From Rhodococcus sp. ARC_M6 (GTDB lineage: Bacteria; Actinomycetota; Actinomycetes; Mycobacteriales; Mycobacteriaceae): a stretch of 64,000 nucleotides of DNA. The stretch's first letter is position 1; each line of letters starts with the position of its first letter. Made by a program: the position numbers and the translations under genes. The notes under the pieces are model-generated. The model did no database searches. It was not told where the DNA came from and was given only the letters and a program-made list of their open reading frames with translations. This document shows positions 49,981 to 59,837 of this stretch, in pieces. Location: NCBI RefSeq assembly GCF_022810305.1, contig NZ_JALGQH010000005.1, positions 1-64,000 of the forward strand, in the 5' to 3' direction.

Positions 49981-50961
49981 CTAGGCGACAACCGCACTAG
50001 CGAACTCTCGCCGCCTCTGCAACCATCGCAAATCGACGAATGACTTGAATGACGCCAACAAGTCATCATCGTTGCCAACTGCACGTCGAGTCACACTCAA
50101 GTTAGTCATACGCCCCCTACCAAGCCCCGGTTGCTTCTTCAGCAACCGCTTCGGCGTGGTGAGCAGTTTTCCGCTACGGGAGTACACGGCCTGTTCAAGC
50201 TGGGCGTATGTCAGGACACTCGTTTCGTAGTATCGACCCGCAGACATCAACAGATGGGTCGATACCCATTCCTTCGGTACCAAAAGTAGCGGCTTGCCGT
50301 CCACGACTGGAAGGTGAAGTGACTCCCTCGCCCAGTCCGCTTGCGACGGATCCCAGACCTGACGCAGATACGTCTTAGTCTGATGCCCATGAGCTTTGAA
50401 GTGCGGATATGACGCCACGACATCCGCCGTGAATGCCGCGAGTGGAGCGAAGATGATACGAGTTGTGATGTCGGACATAATATCTCGATCAATGCCTTCG
50501 ACGAACAGCGGCAAATCTTCGACCTCGCGGAGCAACCCGACGCGTAGCAACGCCTCCACGTTATTTGCAAGTGTGTCCCACATGCGCATTCCCACGTCAT
50601 CAGCTCCGCCGTGCCCACTGAAGCTACTCACAGCAAGACCGAGGCGAGTCTCCCAGGGCTCCTCGAACTGTTGCAACAGACGTCGGCCGAAACTGTGATC
50701 CGCAGTGCTCGGCGATAAGACACACCGAGAAACCTGGGAAAAGAACGTCTCGGTACACCGATTCGCTTCGCGCGCGAACGGGTTTGAGTCTCCTTGCAGG
50801 CGGATTGCACGGGGATCGACAAAGAGTCGGTTGTCGATGGATACATCAACATCTACAAACGGAACGGGACCAGAGATCCCGTAGTGATCGGTGATGGAAG
50901 GCACTTTGGCCAGCCTTTCACGGTATCGCCTGCACCCATCCGGGTGAGGCTGGTCTCCCAT
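49981..50961 (-). CDS. Unrecognised protein, possibly horizontally acquired orphan
   Basis: The 326-residue product has no signal peptide, no membrane segment and no motif I can assign. Stretches that look conserved in character are VDVSIDNRLFVDPRAIRLQG, SGHGGADDVGMRMWDTL, LFVEGIDRDIMSDITTRIIF and LLLVPKEWVSTHLLMSAGRY. The C-terminus is basic. Two 60-base lines counted by hand (50041-50100 and 50341-50400) have 48% and 52% G+C, against 65% for 46441-46500 in ctaD, so the gene looks foreign. It sits alone between a NUDIX gene and nrdF. A GTG at 50904 (VPSITDHYG) is an alternative start. Function unknown. Confidence 0.7.
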   Translation of the reverse strand: MGDQPHPDGCRRYRERLAKVPSITDHYGISGPVPFVDVDVSIDNRLFVDPRAIRLQGDSNPFAREANRCTETFFSQVSRCVLSPSTADHSFGRRLLQQFEEPWETRLGLAVSSFSGHGGADDVGMRMWDTLANNVEALLRVGLLREVEDLPLFVEGIDRDIMSDITTRIIFAPLAAFTADVVASYPHFKAHGHQTKTYLRQVWDPSQADWARESLHLPVVDGKPLLLVPKEWVSTHLLMSAGRYYETSVLTYAQLEQAVYSRSGKLLTTPKRLLKKQPGLGRGRMTNLSVTRRAVGNDDDLLASFKSFVDLRWLQRRREFASAVVA

Positions 50962-50985
50962 CCAAGGAAGATTTCCCAGGATGTT

Positions 50986-51016
50986 GCATCGACCTCAGAA
51001 TCTGAGGTTGCGATGC
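50986..51016. repeat. Inverted repeat upstream of the orphan gene
   Basis: ACCTCAGA and TCTGAGGT pair around one base, extended on both sides by GCATCG and CGATGC with a small bulge. It is 25 bases upstream of the orphan start and could be an operator or a leader hairpin. Confidence 0.55.
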
Positions 51017-51071
51017 GGTTGAGAGGACCGTTACGCTGGCGTTGCTACACGGGTTGCGTAAGCGATCCTCG

Positions 51072-51101
51072 CTGGGGTGAGCATTGGCGTGCTCACCCCA
51101 G
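51072..51101. terminator. Hairpin downstream of nrdF
   Basis: CTGGGGTGAGCA at 51072-51083 pairs perfectly over 12 bases with 51090-51101 around TTGGCG. It follows the nrdF stop on the minus strand and probably ends the nrdHIEF transcript, although the T-rich run lies on the plus-strand side. Confidence 0.65.
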
Positions 51102-51124
51102 AGTCTTTTCTAAGGGATTTCGCT

Positions 51125-52126
<1,002 letters not shown>

Positions 52127-54310
52127 CTACAGCATGCAGGAAACGCAGCCCTCGACCTCGGTGCCTTCGAGTGCCATCTGACGCAGGCGGATGTAGTAGA
52201 GCGTCTTGATGCCCTTACGCCATGCGTAGATCTGCGCCTTGTTGATGTCGCGGGTGGTGGCGGTGTCCTTGAAGAACAGGGTCAGGGACAGGCCCTGGTC
52301 GACGTGCTGCGTTGCGGCAGCATAGGTGTCGATGATCTTCTCGTACCCGATTTCGTAGGCATCCTGGTAGTACTCCAGGTTGTCGTTGGTCAGGTAGGGC
52401 GCCGGGTAGTAGACGCGACCGATCTTGCCTTCCTTGCGGATCTCGATCTTCGACGCCACCGGGTGAATGGAGCTGGTGGAGTAGTTGATGTACGAGATCG
52501 AGCCGGTGGGCGGTACGGCCTGCAGGTTCTGGTTGTAGATGCCGTGCTTCTGCACCGACGCCTTCAGCTCGCGCCAGTCGTCCTGCGTGGGGATGTGAAG
52601 TTCGGCGCCGGCGAAGAGTCCGCGAACCTTGTCGGTTGCCGGCTCCCACACCTGGTCGGTGTACTTGTCGAAGAATTCGCCCGACGCGTACTGCGATTCG
52701 GGGAAGCCCTTGAAGTAGGAGCCGCGCTCGATGGCAATCCGGTTGGATGCCTGCAGGGCGTGGAACAGCACCGTGTAGAAGTAGATGTTCGTGAAGTCGA
52801 TGCCTTCTTCGCTGCCGTAGAAGATTCGCTCACGTGCGAGGTACCCGTGCAGGTTCATCTGGCCAAGGCCGATGGCATGGGAATCGTTGTTGCCCTGCTC
52901 GATCGACGGCACGGAGTAGATGTGCGTCTGATCCGATACGGCGGTCAAACCGCGGATCGCGACCTCGATGGTCTTGGCGAAGTCCGGTGAGTCCATGGTC
53001 TTCGCGATGTTCAGCGAGCCCAGGTTGCAGGAGATGTCCTTGCCGACGTGGCTGTAGGTCAGATCCTCGTTGAACTCGGACGGGGTGGAGACCTGCAGGA
53101 TCTCGGAGCACAGGTTGGAGTGCGTGATCTTGCCGGCGATGGGGTTGGCCTTGTTCACCGTGTCCTCGAACATGATGTACGGGTAACCCGATTCGAACTG
53201 CAGCTCGGCGACGGTCTGGAAGAATTCGCGAGCCTTGATCTTGGACTTGCGAATTCGCTTGTCGTCGACCATCTCGTAGTACTTCTCGGAGACGTTGATG
53301 TCGGAGAACGGGACACCGTAGATGCGCTCGACGTCGTACGGCGAGAACAGGTACATGTCTTCGTTCTTCTTCGCCAGCTCGAACGTGATGTCCGGGATGA
53401 CGACGCCGAGGGAGAGCGTCTTGATGCGGATCTTCTCGTCGGCGTTTTCACGCTTGGTGTCGAGGAAACGGTAAATGTCGGGGTGGTGCGCGTGCAGGTA
53501 CACGGCACCGGCACCCTGACGGGCTCCGAGCTGGTTGGCGTAGGAGAATGAGTCTTCGAGGAGCTTCATGATCGGGATGACACCCGAGCTCTGGTTCTCG
53601 ATCTTCTTGATGGGGGCGCCGTGCTCACGAATGTTGGTGAGCAGCAAGGCAACTCCGCCGCCGCGCTTGGACAGCTGCAGGGCCGAGTTGATGGAACGTC
53701 CGATGGACTCCATGTTGTCTTCGATGCGCAGCAGGAAGCAGGACACGGGCTCGCCACGCTGCTTCTTGCCGGAGTTGAGGAACGTGGGGGTGGCGGGCTG
53801 GAAGCGTCCGGCGATGATCTCGTTGACGAGCTCGACAGCCAGATCTTCGTTACCGGCAGCCAACGTCAGTGCCACCATGCACACACGATCTTCGAAACGC
53901 TCGAGGTAACGCTTACCGTCAAATGTCTTGAGCGTGTAGGACGTGTAGTACTTGAACGCGCCCAGGAACGTCGGGAAACGGAACTTCTTGGAGTACGCGT
54001 GGTCGATCAGGAACTTCACGAACGTACGTGAGTACTGGTCGAGAACCTCGGCGTCGTAGTAGTTCTCCTCGACGAGGTAGTCGAGCTTCTCGTCGAGATT
54101 GTGGAAGAACACGGTGTTCTGGTTGACGTGCTGCAGGAAGTACTGACGAGCTGCCGCGACATCCATCTCGAACTGGATCTCGCCGTTCGTGCCGTACAGG
54201 TTGAGCATGGCGTTGAGTGCGTGGTAGTCGAGACCGTTGGTGGAATCACCGCCGCGTACATCACGCTCTACGCTTCCAGCCGCGATCGTGTCAGTGATGG
54301 TTGGCGCCAC
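52127..54310 (-). CDS. nrdE: Class Ib ribonucleotide reductase, large subunit
   Basis: NrdE (727 residues) is the catalytic subunit. [20 protein letters not shown] contains the first active-site Cys, [13 protein letters not shown] the radical Cys, and the C-terminal tail ends in EGCVSCML, the cysteine pair re-reduced by NrdH. The start is the GTG at 54310; it overlaps the end of nrdI by 43 bases, a longer overlap than elsewhere in the window. The frame upstream to 54460 lies within nrdI and is not used. The counterpart is Rv3051c. Confidence 0.97.
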   Translation of the reverse strand: MAPTITDTIAAGSVERDVRGGDSTNGLDYHALNAMLNLYGTNGEIQFEMDVAAARQYFLQHVNQNTVFFHNLDEKLDYLVEENYYDAEVLDQYSRTFVKFLIDHAYSKKFRFPTFLGAFKYYTSYTLKTFDGKRYLERFEDRVCMVALTLAAGNEDLAVELVNEIIAGRFQPATPTFLNSGKKQRGEPVSCFLLRIEDNMESIGRSINSALQLSKRGGGVALLLTNIREHGAPIKKIENQSSGVIPIMKLLEDSFSYANQLGARQGAGAVYLHAHHPDIYRFLDTKRENADEKIRIKTLSLGVVIPDITFELAKKNEDMYLFSPYDVERIYGVPFSDINVSEKYYEMVDDKRIRKSKIKAREFFQTVAELQFESGYPYIMFEDTVNKANPIAGKITHSNLCSEILQVSTPSEFNEDLTYSHVGKDISCNLGSLNIAKTMDSPDFAKTIEVAIRGLTAVSDQTHIYSVPSIEQGNNDSHAIGLGQMNLHGYLARERIFYGSEEGIDFTNIYFYTVLFHALQASNRIAIERGSYFKGFPESQYASGEFFDKYTDQVWEPATDKVRGLFAGAELHIPTQDDWRELKASVQKHGIYNQNLQAVPPTGSISYINYSTSSIHPVASKIEIRKEGKIGRVYYPAPYLTNDNLEYYQDAYEIGYEKIIDTYAAATQHVDQGLSLTLFFKDTATTRDINKAQIYAWRKGIKTLYYIRLRQMALEGTEVEGCVSCML

Positions 54311-54747
54311 TGCCCGTTCTCCTTCTCTGCTTCGAGATGATTCCAGAACTCCCCCAATCCTTCTCGTACCCGTTCGACGTCCTCGGCAGTGCCCATGAGT
54401 TCGAACCGGTACAGAAAAGGAACGTGGCATTTCTGGGAAATGATGTTTCCTGCATAGCAAAAGGATTCACCGAAATTGGTGTTTCCCGCCGCGATCACCG
54501 CTCTGATCAACGACCTGTTGTGTGGATTGTTCAAAAAACGAATGACCGGCTTGGGCACATAACTGGTGTCGCGGCCTGTCACTGTAACCCCGCCACCGTA
54601 GGTGGGCAGGATCAGTACATAGGGCTCGTCAACACGAAATGAGCCGTCACGGTCATGGATAGGTATACGTGTCGCAGGCAGTCCGAGACGTTGAACGAAT
54701 CGGTGGGTGTTCTCCGACACGCTGGAAAAGTAGACCAGCGAAGTCAT
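54268..54747 (-). CDS. nrdI: NrdI flavodoxin for class Ib ribonucleotide reductase
   Basis: NrdI (159 residues) is a flavodoxin-like protein that supplies oxidant to form the dimanganese-tyrosyl radical of NrdF. It starts [20 protein letters not shown] (FMN phosphate loop) and contains [11 protein letters not shown] and the [16 protein letters not shown] segment around the flavin ring. Its 3' end overlaps nrdE by 43 bases. It lies 95 bases downstream of nrdH. Confidence 0.95.
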   Translation of the reverse strand: MTSLVYFSSVSENTHRFVQRLGLPATRIPIHDRDGSFRVDEPYVLILPTYGGGVTVTGRDTSYVPKPVIRFLNNPHNRSLIRAVIAAGNTNFGESFCYAGNIISQKCHVPFLYRFELMGTAEDVERVREGLGEFWNHLEAEKENGQWRQPSLTRSRLEA

Positions 54748-54842
54748 CGGTTGTCACCATTTCCCATTACGGTGCCTGGAAGGACTTACTCGGACGCACC
54801 GGCAGTCTCGACTGTCTCGTCGACGGCTGGCGCGGATGCACT

Positions 54843-55073
54843 TCAAGCAGCGACGGCCAGGGTCTTGATGCGATCAGGGCGGAAGCCCGACCAGTGATCT
54901 TCACCGGCAACCACGACGGGTGCCTGGAGGTATCCGAGCGCCATGACGTAGTCACGGGCTTCGGCATCCTCGGTGATGTCGATGATGTCGTATTCGATAC
55001 CGGCCTTGTCGAGCGCACGGTAGGTGGCATTGCACTGAACGCAAGCGGGCTTGGTGTAGACGGTGATGCTCAT
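54843..55073 (-). CDS. nrdH: Glutaredoxin-like NrdH redoxin
   Basis: NrdH (76 residues) is a small thiol protein that donates electrons to NrdE. The redox motif is TKPACVQCNATYRALD (C-x2-C), followed by the conserved YLQAPVVVAG cis-Pro loop and HWSGFRPDRIK tail. The start is the ATG at 55073; upstream in-frame codons to 55127 extend into the leader. It is the first gene of nrdHIEF. Two NrdR-like boxes lie about 120-165 bases upstream. Confidence 0.95.
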   Translation of the reverse strand: MSITVYTKPACVQCNATYRALDKAGIEYDIIDITEDAEARDYVMALGYLQAPVVVAGEDHWSGFRPDRIKTLAVAA

Positions 55074-55191
55074 TGAGAGTCCCTCTTTCGCGTAGCCAAC
55101 AAAGGCCGATGTAGTGATGTTCAGCACCGATTAGACCGATTGCCGGAGTCTCGCTTCAAGCGTTCCGCGTTGTGGTCTCTCAGTGCTCAAG

Positions 55192-55207
55192 ACACTACAC
55201 CTAGTGG
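55192..55207. promoter_or_regulatory. NrdR-like box 1 of the nrdHIEF promoter
   Basis: ACACTACACCTAGTGG fits the NrdR consensus acaCwAtATaTwGtgt at about 13 of 16 positions, with the arms CACTA and TAGTG. It lies 119 bases upstream of nrdH. A second match is 32 bases away. Confidence 0.7.
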
Positions 55208-55223
55208 CCGACAGAAACACATA

Positions 55224-55239
55224 ACGCGACATGTTGTGA
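55224..55239. promoter_or_regulatory. NrdR-like box 2 of the nrdHIEF promoter
   Basis: ACGCGACATGTTGTGA matches the NrdR consensus at about 11 of 16 positions. Its start is 32 bases from box 1, about three helical turns, the usual spacing for paired NrdR boxes. Confidence 0.55.
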
Positions 55240-55376
55240 GTCACAAAGATGGAATTCCCAGGTCGACCCAGATCAGAGCCGATATTTCCAAGCACTTTTC
55301 CCGCGCGTCGGCGTGTCACCCGTCACATTCATACCCGGGGTCCGACCACGCCTCACAACGCCGTCTCACCCCTACC

Positions 55377-56216
55377 ATGAGAGGGGTGGAATCACTCCCG
55401 ATCGACGAATCTCAGCACCACCAGGCGACCGTCCTACGAACGCTGCAGGTAACCCCACTGATGCGCCGAATAACCTTCGGCGGATCAGGCTTGAAGACCT
55501 TCGAATCGAGCGGTTTGCCCGACGAACGAGTCCTCGTCAGATTCCCCCTCGATCCACCACATGCCCGTAGTTACACAGTGCGTCGATGGACACACTCGTC
55601 GGGCGAAGTCGATATCGACTTCGTTCTCCACGGCCACGGTGGGGCAGCGCACTGGGCCGAGTCGGCCGCTCCCGGCGACACCGTCGAACTCGGGCCGGCC
55701 AGCGGATGGTTCCGTCCGCCCGAGAACGCAGAGCGACTCGTACTCGTCGCCGACCACGCCGCACTACCCGCGCTCGGCCGAATTCTCGAGACAGCGCCCG
55801 CCGGACTCTCCGTCCGCGTCATCGCGCAGATACCTGATGCGAGCGAACAGCAGACCATCACAACAGACGCCGTCGTCGACTACCGATGGATCAGCGACAC
55901 AGACTCAACCCTCGAGGCCCTGGCCGCCGCCCTGACCGAAAATCCCCGACCGGACGGCACCGGATACATCTGGTGCGCCGTCGAGGCAGCTGACGCGCGC
56001 CGCCTACGCAACTACCTTCGGCACACTCTGAAAATCCCGGCGACCGACATGCATGTCATGGGCTACTGGCGCCGCGACAAAGAGAATTGGGAACGCCTGT
56101 ACGCGGCAGTGTCGGATCGCATCGATGAGGCAATGGGCGAAGCGATGTTGGCAGGCAAGGACTTCGAGGCCGTAAGAGATGCCGTCGACGCGGCCATGGA
56201 ACGCGAGGGTTTGTGA
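55377..56216 (+). CDS. Siderophore-interacting FAD protein (ViuB-like reductase)
   Basis: The 279-residue protein has the FAD-binding motif HARSYTVRRW (R-x-Y-S/T-x-R) after a short beta-barrel start, then the NAD(P)H-binding-like half with LVLVADHAALPALGRIL and YIWCAVEAADARRLRNYL, ending in HVMGYWRRDKENWERL. Such proteins reduce ferric siderophores in the cytoplasm to release iron. The start is the ATG at 55377; the longer frame from 55140 covers the nrd promoter. No IdeR box was found just upstream. Confidence 0.9.
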   Translation: MRGVESLPIDESQHHQATVLRTLQVTPLMRRITFGGSGLKTFESSGLPDERVLVRFPLDPPHARSYTVRRWTHSSGEVDIDFVLHGHGGAAHWAESAAPGDTVELGPASGWFRPPENAERLVLVADHAALPALGRILETAPAGLSVRVIAQIPDASEQQTITTDAVVDYRWISDTDSTLEALAAALTENPRPDGTGYIWCAVEAADARRLRNYLRHTLKIPATDMHVMGYWRRDKENWERLYAAVSDRIDEAMGEAMLAGKDFEAVRDAVDAAMEREGL

Positions 56217-56226
56217 TCCAGCACAG

Positions 56227-56264
56227 CACTCGGGGGCCGTACCTTCCGGCACGGCCCCCGAGTG
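56227..56264. terminator. Hairpin terminator between convergent genes
   Basis: CACTCGGGGGCCGT at 56227-56240 pairs perfectly over 14 bases with 56251-56264. It separates the siderophore-interacting protein gene and the FMN reductase gene. Confidence 0.85.
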
Positions 56265-56277
56265 GAGAACAAAAAGA

Positions 56278-56844
56278 TCAGGCGTCGACGCGCGCCTTGG
56301 TGGCGTCCACCAGGTCTGCGACAACCTTGGAGACCTGAGCAACAACCTCGGCGTTCTCACGCGGGTGCTCGGTGCCGAACTTGTCGAAGGTGCTGGCAAT
56401 ACTCAGAGCGGTGTCTTCGATGACCTTGCCGCCGGCAACGCCGACAGCCTTGACCGTGTCGTCGTGCGCCCACTTCGCACCGTTGCCGCTGGGGGATGCG
56501 CTGATGACCGCAACCGGCTTACCCGTGACTGCGCCGACACCGTACGGACGCGAGATCCAGTCGATGGCGTTCTTGAGGACAGCGGGAATGGTGCCGTTGT
56601 ACTCAGGCGTGACGAGAAGGAATCCGTCCGCGTCACCGGCGGCGTTACGCAGTGCGTCGACGGCCGGGATAGATGCACCCTCGACGTCGAGGTCTTCGTT
56701 GTAGAACGGCACCTCGGCAAGGCCTTCGAGAATCCTCAGGGCCGCACCCTCGGGCGCAGCGGCTACTGCCGTTTCAGCGAGCTGGCGGTTGACGGATCCG
56801 GCGCGCAGGCTTCCGACGAGAACGAGAACATTGCTCTGAGACAT
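56278..56844 (-). CDS. NADPH-dependent FMN reductase
   Basis: The 188-residue flavodoxin-fold protein has VLVGSLRAGSVNRQLAE (FMN phosphate loop), VPFYNEDLD and LVTPEYNGTIPAVLKNAIDW, the signature of the SsuE/azoreductase-like NADPH:FMN reductase group. It should reduce FMN, quinones or azo compounds in the cytoplasm. It lies divergent to a TetR regulator gene with a 108-base spacer containing a palindrome, suggesting that the regulator controls it. Confidence 0.92.
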   Translation of the reverse strand: MSQSNVLVLVGSLRAGSVNRQLAETAVAAAPEGAALRILEGLAEVPFYNEDLDVEGASIPAVDALRNAAGDADGFLLVTPEYNGTIPAVLKNAIDWISRPYGVGAVTGKPVAVISASPSGNGAKWAHDDTVKAVGVAGGKVIEDTALSIASTFDKFGTEHPRENAEVVAQVSKVVADLVDATKARVDA

Positions 56845-56907
56845 GAGGTGCTTCCTTCGAGATTGGTGCGGTGGGTGAATCTGATTGAAAGTTATATCAG
56901 CTTAAAC

Positions 56908-56919
56908 GGACCACGGTCC
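56908..56919. promoter_or_regulatory. Palindrome in the FMN reductase/TetR divergent promoter
   Basis: GGACCACGGTCC has 5-base arms around AC. It lies 63 bases from the FMN reductase start and 33 from the TetR start, the position expected for an autoregulating TetR repressor. Confidence 0.6.
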
Positions 56920-56952
56920 ACTTGTATTCCTGCGCCCTGTAACCTTCATCAA

Positions 56953-57552
56953 GTGACCCCAACCCCTCTCCCTCGAATCGGCATGCAACCGGTCGAGCGC
57001 GGCGACGCTGCACGTAACCGGGCACTTCTGCTCGACGCCGCAGCCACACTTGTTGCCGAACGAGGTGTCGACGCACTCACCATGGACGCCGTCGCCTGCC
57101 GTGCGGGTGTGGGCAAGGGCACAGTATTTCGACGCTTCGGCAGTCGATCCGGACTGATGCAGGCCCTCCTCGACCATACGGAACGAGAACTCCAGCAGCA
57201 GTTCATGTTCGGACCACCGCCGCTAGGCCCCGGAGCGCCGCCGATAGACCGACTGGTCGCCTTCGGGCGCGCTCGGATCGCAATGATGGAAGTACAAGGC
57301 GACGTGCTTCGAGCCGCTGAGAATGCGCCGGAATTCCGCTTCGGCGGACCGGCCCGCAGCCTCGGCATCATGCATGTGATCAGCCTGCTTCGAGAAGCTG
57401 GTGTCGACGGCGATCTGGAACTACTTGCCTCCGCGCTCCTCGCGCCACTCGAAGCGTCACTCGTCTTGCACCAGGTTCGGGACCTCGGAATGACACCGGC
57501 ACGGCTTACCGAAGGCTGGGAACATCTTGTCCGGCGCGTTACTCGATGTTGA
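56953..57552 (+). CDS. TetR-family transcriptional regulator
   Basis: The 199-residue protein has a TetR N-terminal HTH (about 19-65: LLLDAAATLVAERGVDALTM followed by GVGKGTVFRRFGSRSGLMQ) and a helical C-terminal ligand domain. It probably represses itself and the divergent FMN reductase gene through the palindrome at 56908-56919. The start is the GTG at 56953; an ATG at 56983 would remove ten residues. The ligand is unknown; such pairs often respond to quinones or other electrophiles. Confidence 0.88.
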   Translation: MTPTPLPRIGMQPVERGDAARNRALLLDAAATLVAERGVDALTMDAVACRAGVGKGTVFRRFGSRSGLMQALLDHTERELQQQFMFGPPPLGPGAPPIDRLVAFGRARIAMMEVQGDVLRAAENAPEFRFGGPARSLGIMHVISLLREAGVDGDLELLASALLAPLEASLVLHQVRDLGMTPARLTEGWEHLVRRVTRC

Positions 57553-57588
57553 TGCCATCGAGCCCAATTCACCACCTAGTCTGAGCAA

Positions 57589-58410
57589 ATGCGCATCGCA
57601 GCCGCCGTCATCGGCCTCCTCGCCATCGCAGCCGTGAGCGGCTGTTCCAGCAATTCCGACTCGCCTGGTGGTTCCGAGACCACTTCCACCGCCACTTCCA
57701 GTGCGGCAGTTGCAGGCTCCGACCCAACCGGTCGGGTATTCATTTCCACCGCGGTCGACGGAACCCCCATTCCGGGAGGCGGTCCCCTCACCCTCGACTT
57801 CACCGCTCCCGGCCGGATTCTCGCGACAGCCGGATGCAACAACGCCACGGGCACAGTGACATTCACCGGCGGCAAGATCACGGCCGACGCCTTGGCCTCG
57901 ACCATGATGGCGTGCGAACCCGGAGTCATGGAATCCGACGCCTGGGTGGCCACACTCATCGGCGCAACACCGGCGTGGACGCTTTCCGGTGACACATTGA
58001 CCCTCACGACGGCCGACGCCACAGTCACACTGGCCGACAAGAAGGTTGTTGATCCGGACCGTCCCGTCCAGGGCACTACGTGGACGGTGACGTCGCTCAT
58101 CACTCCCGACGCCATCAGCACCAGCACCGCGCTCGAAGCCTCAGCGCCGAACTTCACGATTGCAGCCGACGGCACGGTCAGCGGCAGTTCCGGATGCAAC
58201 CGTATGACGGGATCGGCAACGGTAACCGCCACCACCATCACCTTCACCCCGATGGGCGCCACGATGATGGCGTGCACGGAGGACGTAGCCGCCGTCGAAC
58301 GCCAGGTTCTGACTGTGCTCGACGGCGAGGTTGCCTACACACTCGACGCCGACACCCTGACGCTCCGCAAGCCGGACGGCAACGGATTGATCCTCACCGC
58401 GCAGGGTTAG
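57589..58410 (+). CDS. META-domain lipoprotein with two repeats
   Basis: The 273-residue protein has a signal peptide with lipobox AVSGC, a Ser/Thr-rich linker, and two META (HslJ-like) domains: the first with LTLDFTAPGRILATAGCNNATGT-type sequence and STMMACEPGVMESD, the second with TVSGSSGCNRMTGSA and GATMMACTEDVAAVE. Each has the conserved Cys pair (GCN and MAC). META domains occur in secreted or envelope stress proteins; function here is unknown. It lies 36 bases after the TetR gene. Confidence 0.88.
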   Translation: MRIAAAVIGLLAIAAVSGCSSNSDSPGGSETTSTATSSAAVAGSDPTGRVFISTAVDGTPIPGGGPLTLDFTAPGRILATAGCNNATGTVTFTGGKITADALASTMMACEPGVMESDAWVATLIGATPAWTLSGDTLTLTTADATVTLADKKVVDPDRPVQGTTWTVTSLITPDAISTSTALEASAPNFTIAADGTVSGSSGCNRMTGSATVTATTITFTPMGATMMACTEDVAAVERQVLTVLDGEVAYTLDADTLTLRKPDGNGLILTAQG

Positions 58411-58411
58411 C

Positions 58412-58966
58412 TCACACGTTGTCGATCAGCCAGCGTCCCAATTCGCGGGCGCTGGCATCGATTTGGGCCGGCCAGTCCATTGCGGAATCGTCAGCCTGGT
58501 CACTCACCTGCTTCACCAATCGGCAACGCGCGCCAGCGACAGTGGCCGCGTAGGCAACAGCGAATCCTTCCATGTCCACGAGGTCGGCACGCTCGGCGAG
58601 CGCATCACGGACCGCGGCATCGGAGATGAACGCGTCACCGGTCGCGAGCACTGAATCGTCGCCGCCGAGCAGTTCCAGCCGATCAGCAACCTCATGACCG
58701 AAGGATCGAATTGCCGCGCTGCTGATGTCGTGATTGATGACAACACCCGGCACGAACAGCCCACCGTGATGAGTATGTAGCGCGCCGGCGGTACCGATAT
58801 TGACCACCAGCGGCAACGCGCCCGAACTGAACTTGGCCAGCGCCGACGCGACAGCCGTTGCCGCACTGACCTTTCCGATGCCGGTAATCACCAACTCGAA
58901 TTCCTGCGGAACATAGGCCGCTTCTGCCGCTGTCGCACTGACCACCAGAACCTGCTGAGCACTCAT
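58412..58966 (-). CDS. Nucleoside phosphorylase/nucleosidase family protein
   Basis: The 184-residue protein has [37 protein letters not shown] and [17 protein letters not shown], the motifs of the PNP/MTA-SAH nucleosidase superfamily with the ribose-binding ME-x-F/A segment. It is shorter than typical 230-residue MTA/SAH nucleosidases. It should cleave a nucleoside N-glycosidic bond; the substrate is unclear. The start is the ATG at 58966; the frame further upstream overlaps the divergent nadE start. Confidence 0.85.
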   Translation of the reverse strand: MSAQQVLVVSATAAEAAYVPQEFELVITGIGKVSAATAVASALAKFSSGALPLVVNIGTAGALHTHHGGLFVPGVVINHDISSAAIRSFGHEVADRLELLGGDDSVLATGDAFISDAAVRDALAERADLVDMEGFAVAYAATVAGARCRLVKQVSDQADDSAMDWPAQIDASARELGRWLIDNV

Positions 58967-59000
58967 GCGCGAGACGATACCGCTCGCTAGAGTTCTACCC

Positions 59001-59825
59001 ATGGCCACATTGCGCGAGAGCATCATCGAAGAACTGGGCGCCAAGCCGTCCGTCGACGCCGCCGAGGAAATCGCTGCGCGCGTCCGCTTCCTCAAGGAGT
59101 ATCTACTCTCAACTCCGGCACAGGGATTCGTCCTCGGAATCAGCGGTGGCCAGGACAGCACCTTGGCGGGCGCACTCGCTCAACGTGCAGCAACCGAACT
59201 GCGCGACGAAGGCCACAATGCCGAGTTCGTAGCCGTCCGACTCCCCTACGGGGAGCAAGCCGACGAATCCGACGCTCAGATCGCGCTCGGCTTCATCAAG
59301 CCCGACCGTTCCTTGACCGTCAACGTCAAGCCCGGTGCCGACGCCACCGCCCGCGAAGCCTCCGAGGCATTGGGTAACGGCGAACTTCGAGACTTCGTGC
59401 GCGGCAACATCAAAGCCCGCGAGCGCATGATGATCCAGTATTCCATCGCCGGACAGTTGGGGTACCTGGTGATCGGTACCGACCACGCCGCCGAGGCCAT
59501 CACCGGCTTCTTCACCAAATTCGGTGACGGCGGAGTCGACATCACTCCCCTGACGGGCCTGAGCAAGCGCCAGGGCGCAGCACTATTGCAGGAATTGGGC
59601 GCACCGGAGAGCACCTGGCGCAAAGTACCGACCGCCGATCTCGAGGACGACCGCCCGGCCCTTCCCGACGAGGTGGCACTGGGGCTCACCTACACCCAGA
59701 TCGACGACTACCTCGAAGGCAAGGATGTTGCCGACGAGGTAGCCGAAAAACTGGAGAAGATGTACACGAACACGCGTCACAAGCGGACTGTGCCTGTCAC
59801 ACCACTAGACACCTGGTGGCGCTGA
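59001..59825 (+). CDS. nadE: NH3-dependent NAD+ synthetase
   Basis: NadE (274 residues) converts deamido-NAD to NAD using ammonia and ATP. The PP-loop is [19 protein letters not shown]; further motifs are [48 protein letters not shown] and HKRTVPVTP near the end. It lacks a glutaminase domain, so it is the short NH3-dependent type. The start is the ATG at 59001; the earlier ATG at 58965 overlaps the divergent nucleosidase gene. The spacing to that gene is only 34 bases. Confidence 0.96.
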   Translation: MATLRESIIEELGAKPSVDAAEEIAARVRFLKEYLLSTPAQGFVLGISGGQDSTLAGALAQRAATELRDEGHNAEFVAVRLPYGEQADESDAQIALGFIKPDRSLTVNVKPGADATAREASEALGNGELRDFVRGNIKARERMMIQYSIAGQLGYLVIGTDHAAEAITGFFTKFGDGGVDITPLTGLSKRQGAALLQELGAPESTWRKVPTADLEDDRPALPDEVALGLTYTQIDDYLEGKDVADEVAEKLEKMYTNTRHKRTVPVTPLDTWWR

Positions 59826-59837
59826 CGCCAACCGGTA

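Noticed and set aside
55140-55376. N-terminal extension of the siderophore-interacting protein frame
   Set aside because: The extension runs through the nrdHIEF promoter with the NrdR boxes and lacks family similarity; the ATG at 55377 gives the normal length.
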